From contig NW_027255479.1 in NCBI RefSeq assembly GCF_003086295.3, forward strand, positions 1 to 64,000: a stretch of DNA of 64,000 nt, in the 5' to 3' direction. The notes below the pieces were generated by a model that had not been told where the DNA came from, ran no database searches, and saw only the letters and a program-made list of their open reading frames with translations. Positions 57,101-64,000 of this stretch are shown piece after piece; positions within the stretch are counted from its first letter, which is position 1, and every line of letters starts with the position of its first letter. Source of the DNA: Arachis hypogaea (lineage: Eukaryota; Streptophyta; Magnoliopsida; Fabales; Fabaceae). Both the position numbers and the translations under genes were made by a program.

Positions 57101-58379
57101 ATGGATAGAAAACAGAAGAGCATCAACGAGCTTCTCTCTCTGGAGTTGCTCCAAGCAATCTTAGTGAGGGTACCAGCCAAGCATCTCTTGCCTCTCAGGT
57201 TCGTTTCTAAGCTATGGCTCTCTCTCATTTCCGATCCAACCTTTGTGGAATTTCATATTCACCACACTTCAGCATTCACCGCCCCTTCATACTTCTTCAC
57301 CCGGAATGATCAACCGGTTGGCTCCATTGACCTACACGCACTCTTTCATGGTGGTGCCACCCTTGGCACCTCAATAGAAAAACTCTCTCTCCCTTTCCCA
57401 TGGAAGAAGAGCACACGTGCCAATTTACTTGTTCTTGGATCATGCAGAGGGTTTGTATTGTTACACCACTGTGAACCATATTATATTATTCTATGGAATC
57501 CAGTGACCCAATCCCACAAAAAAATATCTTACTATAATGCTGTTGAAAAAAAGAAGTATATTATTCAAGGCGTTGGTTATGATGCATCAAATGATGATTA
57601 CGTAATAGTTATAGCCTTTAAGAAAAATCAGCCTCATTGTTTTTCTTTGAGGACTAATTCATGGACCAAGATTGATGTTGCACCCCGCACACCTTTGATA
57701 ACCCAGGAGTTTAAACATGAGGGGTTGTTCTTTAACGGAGCTATACATTGGTTGTCTTATCGACGTAACAATCAAGATATTCTAATTTTTGATGTGACGA
57801 AAAGGAGATTCTCAAAGATACCTTTACCTGAACAAAGACTAAGGTGGTGGTCCTCCGAACTCGTGATATTAGGAGGGTGCCTAGCTTTGAATGTCTTCAA
57901 CTACGGTGATGATAAAAGAACTCAGATATGGGTGTTGAAGGAATATAAAGTGCCATCATCTTGGACTATTCTCTACGAGATTCCTCATCACTGCGTTTAT
58001 TCTTTATTCTTATCTAATTACAGTGATTTTATTGTGTTAGATCGTGCCAATAACAATTTTGCCAAGTATAATCTTGAAGGAGAGAGGCTTCAGTGTTTTA
58101 AATACTTGGACTATGGTTTGGACTATGGTTTCTTACCTTTTGAGTACACTAGTACTGTGTATACTCCGAGTCTCGCCACACTTCCCAGCTGAGACAAGAA
58201 GAAACGGAAAAATGGTATGTAATAATTAATGAGCTTTATTTGCACCTTGTTATATATTCATGTTAATTTAATTTCTTAATAATTAATGTACGTGAGTTTT
58301 GAATATTATTTATGAATAATTATTCTCAGAAGACATCAAGGATGATTGGAATCACAAAGAGCTCAAACAAGGAACGTGA
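57101..58379 (+). CDS. Fbx-12: F-box/FBA protein, duplicate of Fbx-10, tail lost
   Basis: ATG at 57101, MDRKQKSINELLSLELLQAI; 363 residues to TGA at 58190-58192. Same F-box and FBA motifs as Fbx-10, but lacks the hairpin-insert region and has LDYG doubled (LDYGLDYG). Fbx-10 reads TGT where this copy has TGA, so the lysine-rich end and the tail exon are cut off. Donor (58215) and exon 2 (58330-58379) remain in the DNA. The F-box and FBA domains are complete, so it may still work as an SCF receptor. Two retroelement/MITE insertions lie in its upstream region. Confidence 0.88.
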
Positions 58380-59289
58380 ATAAGGGAGCAATCCAACTTA
58401 AGCATGCATGCATGTTGTTCTATTTTAAATAGATTGTAGGGTTGGCAATTGAGTTGAAAGCTACAAGAAACTTTAGTTTTATTCTATTTTGCTTTAAAGT
58501 TTGAATTTTGTGTGTTGTTATTGTTATTGGAATAATCATTCATCGTTTGATGAAGATACTGTTTCATATACATGAAATATGACGAATGTTTAAATTAAAT
58601 TCAATCTTAAACGAAATCCTCTAATCCAATTCAAGTGACTGGATTCGCATAATTTTAAAGTGGATTCAAACCTAATTTTTAACCAAAAAAAAGGTATTAA
58701 TTGAATTAAATTAATTTTGAATTTGATTTTTAAATTCATATAATCCAATCCAAACAACATTATACTGTTATTAATTATTAAAATTGATGAAAGTTTCAAT
58801 TTTTATTTTATAAATATCACTTGTTTACAAAATTCCTCATTTTGATTTTTCACAAAAAAATTTAACGCTTTTTAAATTCATTATTTAGGTTTAGAAGAAA
58901 AAAATACTTAGAAAATAAACAGAGGAGGAAGAAGATAGTGCATATTCACTGTCCTGAGTTTCTATCTTTCTAATCATATTGAACAATATTTCCAATTCAA
59001 AAGTATTCCAGTTATGAGGAAGATGGGGTTTCAATAGCGCCAAAAACACATGAATTTATTACACATCATGAATTTAGAATGTTAAAAATTAACTTAAAAT
59101 TCAAACTAAAATAATCCTTTTTTTTAAGGATCTATTAAAACTGTTCTTATTAAATATTATATTTCAATATTTTGAGAGACTAAATTTTAGGTTCAAATGG
59201 GAGTTCAAAAAATTTGATACGTGAGAAACTCTAAGGCTTAAAAATAGAAACTCTAAGGCTTAAAAAATTTGGTACGTGAGAAACAATGA
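58380..59289. other. Fbx-12 3' flank and A/T-rich DNA
   Basis: 58380-59040 matches the Fbx-10 3' flank (40504-41148). Near 59220-59275 AAACTCTAAGGCTTAAAAA is repeated in tandem. No gene seen. Confidence 0.6.
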
Positions 59290-59930
59290 AGGCCGGGTGC
59301 GGAGGTCTTCTTGGAACCCATAGATGAATCTGGAAAGATGCCGACCAGTATAAGCTGAGTTGTGGGGCGTCCTTTATGGACTTCACATGGCAGCAGACCT
59401 GGAAATGAGAAGAGTGGAAGTGAAAGTAAATGCAAAGGAGGTCTATGAGATTTTGAAAAGTACAAGACAGGAAAAAAGTAATGCTAGCGGGTCAGCAATT
59501 TTGTGATTTGTAGCCATCAATGATGATTTTAATAATGTGAGATTGGTGTGAGATTTCATCTAATTGCTTACTTTTCTTTGCTAGTCACATGCTAGCCAGA
59601 ATTTAACAAAGTTGCTAGCCTCCTAGACTTTTCCGACAGAAAAATTATGCAACAACAAAGTGCTCAGAGAGAGATTTACAAAATCCTTCGAAAACCTTGG
59701 GAAATTGTTTTTATATATATTGAAAGAGAAGCCAATCAGTGTGCACACTGACTAGCACACAGCCATTCATGTTAGTTTTCATTGCATTGTAATTAATGAA
59801 AATTATGCCACAACAAAGTGCTCAGAGAGAGATTTACGAAATCTTTCGAAAACCTTGGAAAATTGTTTTTATATATATTGAAAGAGAAGCCAATCAGTGC
59901 GCACTAGCACACAGCCATTCATGTTAGTTT
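59290..59930 (+). pseudogene. RNase H-like relic (RVT_3 type), split by a MITE
   Basis: Plus-strand pieces KAGCGGLLGTH, then AELWGVLYGLHMAADLEMRR and VNAKEVYEILKS (to about 59460), and after the MITE KPWEIVFIYIEREANQCAH (about 59690-59750). This is the layout of plant RNase H-like domains from non-LTR retroelements: GxGG..AELWG..REANxCAD. Frameshifts occur near 59320 and 59360. The last part is tandemly duplicated (59642-59800 and 59801-59950). Confidence 0.7.
59480..59633. mobile_element. Small MITE-like element
   Basis: Left end TAATGCTAGCGGGTCAGCAA and right end TTGCTAGCCTCCTAGACTT are imperfect inverted repeats. About 150 bases, no coding, inserted between the two halves of the RNase H relic. 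Target duplication not clear. Confidence 0.55.
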
Positions 59931-59950
59931 TCATTGCATTGTAATTAATG
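59642..59950. repeat. Tandem duplication joining RNase H tail and F-box 3' flank
   Basis: Two copies of about 150-160 bases, each starting AATTATGC.ACAACAAAGTG, running through GAGAAGCCAATCAGTG and ending with the F-box 3'-flank text CATTCATGTTAGTTTTCATT. Confidence 0.85.
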
Positions 59951-60208
59951 AAAAAGTAATGAGTAATATGCATTATGCATCAAGTTCCAATCAAATGTCA
60001 CTTTTGTCTATGGATGGTGAATTCGAATTTATCAATGCCGAGGGAATCATTAATCAATGTCTTACTTCCTATAGTCCGGTCTTGTGGTAAGTTTCAAAGT
60101 TTAGATCTTTTTCATGTCCAAAGCTTTGAGTTTTATCTGTTGAGCTTTTTTTGTTTATATGATTTTGCAGTCCATCAAGTTCACCATGAATGTTGTTAAA
60201 GGTTAGCA
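59900..60208 (+). pseudogene. Fbx-13: stranded intron and tail exon of an F-box gene
   Basis: The text from about 59900 follows the intron of Fbx-11 (45020-45270), including AGTAATATGCATTATGCATC and the acceptor TATGATTTTGCAG. After it the tail exon is readable as SIKFTMN-type sequence with the middle (TTTGAACAACTTGATG) deleted, then TTGTTAAAGGTTAGCATC. No exon 1 is present. The flank 60210-60340 also matches Fbx-11. Confidence 0.75.
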
Positions 60209-60340
60209 TCACGAAGGATTCAAACAAAGAGAATTAGGAGCCAACATACAAGTGAACAGCTTGACACACCGGGAAGAACATTTGAAAAGTGCAAATGAAG
60301 TTTAGTCTCTTTTTTTTTTTTTGTTAAATCTAATATATCT

Positions 60341-60841
60341 TTTGGGCCATGGATTCCTTACTCCTACATTTTTGTAGGAGTATCATTAACCTGCATCAAA
60401 ATAATTATAAAATATACCCCGTTTTTTTTTTTTGTAAAAATTACTAATTGCATTTTGATCCCTCTAATTATTAGTTTTTTAACTTTATTCTTTTTCCTTT
60501 CATTCTCACATTAGAAGCATTCAAGCATTCAGAGAAGAGAAGAAAAGGTCTGCTAGGGTTTTATACAATTTCAATTCCTGCATTTCTCGCTTCTTCTTCC
60601 TCTTCCTCTGCTGCAAGTCTCATTAGCATTATCCTCGCTGCCGCAACACGCCTCCGCGCGCAACCTGCCGCCGCCGCCCACGACGCTGCCCCCGCCGCGC
60701 AAGACGCTTTTCTCCACATGTAATAGATGTATTGTAATTTATCATTTGTTGTTTTGCTATATTTGCAGTTGGCTTTCAACTTTTTTTCCCCCTTTGAATA
60801 TTTGGTTTCAACCATTTTGTTAATTTTAATTTTCGGTTTAG
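60341..60841. other. Intergenic, with hairpin and GC-rich leader-like patch
   Basis: TACTCCTACATTTTTGTAGGAGTA near 60360 is a perfect 9-base-stem hairpin. 60480-60720 looks like a plant gene start: C/T-rich, then a GC-rich alanine-coding stretch (LISIILAAATRLRAQP) ending in TAA TAG. It may be a first exon fused to the SPATA20-like relic by rearrangement. Not assignable. Confidence 0.4.
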
Positions 60842-61711
60842 GTTGAAGACATACTTGGAGAGCATGCTGATATTTTTATTGAGCACTATTACATAAAGCA
60901 GTCTGGTAACTGTGACCTATCTAGCATGAGCGATCCTCACGATGAATTCAAGGGAAAGAATGTCCTGATTGAGAGAAAAAAATCAAAAGATCCTTCAGAG
61001 ATCACATCAAAGTACAGCATGTCAATCGAAACATATAAAGATATTCTTGGAGAATGTAGGCGTAAGCTGTTCGAAGTAAGGTCAAGGCGGGCAAGGCCAC
61101 ATTTGGATGATAAAGTATCCCCGTAAATATGGTTACTAATTTATTTAAGAATCTTCTATTATGATACTGGTTTCAACTTTTTAGTATGAGTCTCAAGAGA
61201 TCCTATGCTTCTAGGTTATTGTATCTTGGAATGGACTGGCTATCTCATCTTTTTCCAGGGCCTACAAGATTCTCCTGGGTGAAGCTGAGGGTACTAAATT
61301 CTATTTTCCTGTTGTTGGCACTGAAGTAAGTTTCCCCTTATAAAGATGTGTCCATATATGTAATTAGAGAGGCTTTGATATTTTAGTTTTGCCCTTTTGC
61401 TGAATGACTTTTGGCATTTAAAAAGATAGAAGACACACTGCTTTTATATCATGGATATCTGTAAATTATCCTATTATGGATAAATTTTATATTGTTGTGT
61501 TGATCAAAATGGGAATTGGCAGTTTATGAGTTAGTTGGCATTGGCAGTTATAAGGGAATTGTGGATGAAGCTTGTTAAAGGAACACCTGGAGACAATTAG
61601 ATCCTCTTCTTTTTTTCAGTTTTGAGTAATTGCTAATATATTCAACTTTCTCCTTTTTGTTTTGCAAATTCCAGCCAAAGGAATACATGCAAATTGCGGA
61701 AAAAGTAGCAT
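60842..61711 (+). pseudogene. SPATA20-like (DUF255, thioredoxin-fold) gene fragment
   Basis: Three exons with good splice sites. Exon a 60842-61114: VEDILGEHADIFIEHYYIKQ, SMSDPHDEFKGKNVLIERK, ILGECRRKLFEVRSRRARPH. Exon b 61215-61325: VIVSWNGLAISSFSRAYKIL. Exon c from 61675: PKEYMQIAEK, then unrelated text after about 61711. These match the plant homologue of SPATA20 (Arabidopsis At4g03200 type), a protein with an N-terminal thioredoxin-like domain and a glycosidase-like barrel; its reaction is unknown. The N-terminal exons and the C-terminal half are absent here. The break coincides with the end of an inverted repeat. Confidence 0.8.
61411..61711. repeat. Inverted repeat, left arm
   Basis: 301 bases that are the reverse complement of 63700-64000 with three mismatches by eye (GATAGAAG/GACAGAAG, ATATCTG/ATGTCTG, AAGTAGCA/AAGCAGCA). 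The match reaches the last base of the window, so the arm is probably longer. Confidence 0.95.
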
Positions 61712-62776
61712 ATATTCAACTTCCTTGCTGCTAAGAAAATTAAATATCTTACTATATATATAGAGTTGAACCTCGTAAAATAGATAGTTGAGAGTCGTTA
61801 TTTTTTTTTGTAGGTATGATATTTGATATGATATGAAGCAGCCGAAGAAAATTCATAGTCCAAACGGAAGTGCAGTATATATTTTTTATGTTGTATATTC
61901 TTTATGTTGTATATTCTAGTAAATCAACAGAGAATTAAAACTTTATATTAAATTAATGTACTAGCAAGAGATGATATAAGACCAAATGCTCTGAATAAGA
62001 AGACAATTCCAAGTCGAAAGAGTTGTTACAATTTATATATGAAGGCTGGTGTATGTGTAGCAATTGAAGAGTATGCAACTTTTGTGTGACTCTACTCTTA
62101 CATTCGACAAGTGGATTCATACTCATTTTGACAAGTTACGTTTTGTTGAATCTATACTAGATCCACAACAATACATATCTGTTGGAATTCATTATCGCTT
62201 TCTTGTCTCCTCAGATCAGAGATGCCGCTTCATGAATTTTTTTTTATAAGAAAAGTATAAATAGACAATGAGAATACTAAACAATGTGAATAATGAATAT
62301 ATTATATGTTTAATTTAATAAATATGCAGATAATTATGTTTGTTATTCTTATGTTTGTTATTTTTAATTGAATGGTTATTTCTTTTGATATGCATATGCC
62401 CCTCGATGACACTAAATTCAATTAAACCAAAGAAGTAATAATATATCTCTTAAGAAGAATCGAGGGATAAATACATTACTGACAAATCTTGGATATTAAG
62501 CTTCATAAACCTAACTACTAACTGTTATATCAGATTCATCCATGAAAGTATTGGATTTTCAATGTGTCATGAACATTAAATCTGTTTGCATTCTCACTGG
62601 TGGCTGAATCATGAATTCTCAGCCTATCAAATTTGGTACATCAATTCTGATCCAATTTCTATAACAGCAATATAAGAACAGAAGATAACAAAACAAAAGG
62701 CTAAAACAGAAGTATCTTATTACAGATTTTAACTAAATACATTTCAATAGGAGGGTTATTTTGTTATTCTCATGTT
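61712..62776. other. Spacer between inverted arms, no gene seen
   Basis: A/T-rich. 62240-62350 carries the AAAAGTATAAATAGACAATG..ACTAAACAATG..AATAATG motif also seen near 34400 and 43030, a likely MITE end. A 61-codon ORF at 62064 has no recognisable features. Confidence 0.45.
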
Positions 62777-63133
62777 TTAAGAAGGATGGACCTTGCCAGA
62801 AGAGATTCCCTTCCAAGCAGATTTCATGGAAGCAGTGGCTGAATTGAGTGCAGCCTCAATATACTTCTTGGAAGCAATGGAGGCAGCTTTCTCCATCAAA
62901 TTTCCCATCTTTCTTGCACCCTCAGCAGTGTTAACTAGGCTCTCCATTTCAGCCTTTGACATGCTCTCAAGCTCCTCTTCGAAGCGCCGGAACTCGTCCA
63001 TGGCACTTTCCGTGACAGAATCAAGGTAGTCCTGAGCTTCCTGCATGGAAACCTCAGCCTCTTCAACCTCTTTCTGTTGCTCAAGTTCTGCAGCTGCCCA
63101 TGCCTTGTATGACTCAATCTCAAACAGCTTCAT
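62777..63133 (-). CDS. Small helical, charged protein, conserved-looking, function unknown
   Basis: 118 residues, ATG at 63133 (MKLFEIESYKAWAAAELEQQ), stop at 62777. Almost wholly helical by composition: acidic/lysine heptads (QQKEVEEAEVSMQEAQDYLD, FRRFEEELESMSKAEMESL), then a more basic end (ASMKSAWKGISSGKVHPS). No signal peptide or membrane segment. Base composition and codon use are gene-like, compared with the A/T-rich DNA around it. I do not recognise the family. It lies between the arms of the inverted SPATA20-like duplication. It has no intron in the frame; a short ancestral gene or a processed copy are both possible. Confidence 0.6.
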   Translation of the reverse strand: MKLFEIESYKAWAAAELEQQKEVEEAEVSMQEAQDYLDSVTESAMDEFRRFEEELESMSKAEMESLVNTAEGARKMGNLMEKAASIASKKYIEAALNSATASMKSAWKGISSGKVHPS

Positions 63134-63152
63134 GAGGACGATTTTTATGGTC

Positions 63153-63286
63153 TAGGAAACTGTTCACTTTCTCTTATCTCTCTGAAAATTGAATCCCTTG
63201 AGGTACAAGGCTATAGTTGGATCAGGGTCCCTGAAACCGGGCATTTGAAGAAGCTTTCAATTTCCAACAGTTCGGGTAATTGATAT
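63153..63286 (+). pseudogene. LRR-like fragment
   Basis: An open stretch reads LISLKIESLEVQGYSWIRVP and ETGHLKKLSISNSSGN before TGA. The pattern (LxxLxIxxLEVxxxxxxxxP..LKKLSIS) is like the LRRs of plant F-box/LRR or NLR proteins. Too short to place. Confidence 0.35.
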
Positions 63287-63309
63287 TTAAAAAGATTTAT
63301 AGCTGACAT

Positions 63310-64000
63310 CGAGTTCCCAGAGGGTTCTGCCCCATCATGGTCTTCTTTCACACGGAGAAGAACTGAAATATCCACCTGCAAGTATTATTGAAATATCCAC
63401 CTCCATCCCCATCAAGAAACAAAGCATCCTGCAAGTAACACATCTCAGGAGGAACTCGATGTCTGGCAAAGCACCGTGAAATTTCTTTCAGATTCAGATA
63501 TCAATCTTTACCTGAGTGCCCTGCAATTCAATTGCCCATTGAAGCCAGTTGATTCCACCACCAAATTCATAGAGATCCAGTAATCCAGAGATCAGAAAAG
63601 CATAATCATCCAAGAAACCAGGTGCTTTAGATGGAGAATTTCTGAAACTATGGTTCAGCCTTTGGGTTTCAGCATTGTGAAGTTCCTTCTTAATAAATAA
63701 TGCTGCTTTTTCCGCAATTTGCATGTATTCCTTTGGCTGGAATTTGCAAAACAAAAAGGAGAAAGTTGAATATATTAGCAATTACTCAAAACTGAAAAAA
63801 AGAAGAGGATCTAATTGTCTCCAGGTGTTCCTTTAACAAGCTTCATCCACAATTCCCTTATAACTGCCAATGCCAACTAACTCATAAACTGCCAATTCCC
63901 ATTTTGATCAACACAACAATATAAAATTTATCCATAATAGGATAATTTACAGACATCCATGATATAAAAGCAGTGTGTCTTCTGTCTTTTTAAATGCCAA
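63310..64000 (-). pseudogene. SPATA20-like gene, C-terminal exons, opposite orientation
   Basis: Minus-strand exons. About 63736-63512: PKEYMQIAEKAALFIKKELH, FLDDYAFLISGLLDLYEFGG, WLQWAIELQGTQ, then a GT donor. 63428 to about 63310: DALFLDGDGGGYFN, then after a lesion SVLLRVKEDHDGAEPSGNSM and SAINLFK. In the second exon GGTGGATATTTCA is duplicated around TAATACTTGCA, breaking the frame, and the text is lost soon after. Upstream intron sequence fills 63740-64000. It begins (PKEYMQIAEK) with the same exon at which the plus-strand fragment ends, so the two pieces overlap in one exon. The 5' part would lie beyond the window. Confidence 0.8.
63700..64000. repeat. Inverted repeat, right arm (runs off window)
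   Basis: Reverse complement of 61411-61711 at about 99 percent by eye. The two arms are separated by about 2 kb. Confidence 0.95.

Noticed and set aside
60561..60815. Alanine/glutamate-rich minus-strand frame
   Set aside because: It is the shadow of a GC-rich, C/T-rich plus-strand leader. Low complexity and no start context.
1..64000. CRISPR arrays, bacterial operons, tRNA or rRNA genes
   Set aside because: None seen. Introns, LTR element, MITEs and NLR genes show a plant nuclear sequence. A dedicated tRNA scan was not possible by eye.

Overview
This is a plant nuclear window, AT-rich outside the genes. The sequence suggests a eudicot, probably a legume and perhaps peanut (Arachis). Reasons: GT-AG introns of 90-290 bases, a TIR-type immune receptor gene, a relic of a chalcone-reductase-like aldo-keto reductase, a family of F-box/FBA genes, and a young Tat-lineage Ty3/gypsy retrotransposon. 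The genus is inference; no database was searched.

The window is a birth-and-death cluster of F-box genes of the F-box/kelch-At3g06240-like type (N-terminal F-box, then an F-box-associated FBA domain). I label them Fbx-1 to Fbx-13. Intact or nearly intact: Fbx-1 (minus, 3773-4948), Fbx-4 (16434), Fbx-8 (32515), Fbx-10 (39192), Fbx-11 (43645) and Fbx-12 (57101, slightly truncated). Broken: Fbx-2 (7127), Fbx-3 (11217), Fbx-5 (3' piece at 22197), Fbx-6 (26856), Fbx-7 (29286), Fbx-9 (35097) and Fbx-13 (3' flank only, about 59900-60208). In most copies the open reading frame does not really end at the GGTATGTAA where it first stops. That string is a splice donor, and about 270-285 bases downstream a 44-53 base exon adds a conserved tail ending FEQLDVAKG.

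Region by region: 1-3590 holds an aldo-keto reductase 3' end and a dead TIR fragment, in a block duplicated at 20820-24330. 3590-18000 holds Fbx-1 to Fbx-4, with a polyketide-reductase-like pseudogene at 13571. 18144-18565 is a relic of a retrotransposon antisense ORF. 18830-21302 (minus) is an unusual immune receptor with TIR, a degenerate TNL-type NB-ARC and a complete CNL-type NB-ARC, but no LRR; an LRR piece lies apart at 23116-23783. 24384-45400 holds further F-box copies, MITEs and mosaic duplications. 46490-55962 is a 9.5-kb LTR retrotransposon with 535-base LTRs differing at four positions, nested inside an older hAT-like MITE. 56075-59040 carries Fbx-12, the duplicate of the Fbx-10 segment (37925-41148). 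59290-64000 is a junkyard with an RNase H relic, an F-box tail, a broken SPATA20-like (DUF255) gene in two opposed pieces, and a small helical-protein gene between them.

The F-box proteins would act as substrate receptors of SCF ubiquitin ligases; substrates cannot be read from sequence. The genes do not form a pathway. They are linked by repeated local duplication, and many copies share leader, intron and 3' flank. I did not find a wholly new molecular system. The best leads are the conserved hidden tail exon, the TIR-NB-NB fusion, the near-perfect inverted duplication at the right edge, and the spliced antisense gene of the retrotransposon.
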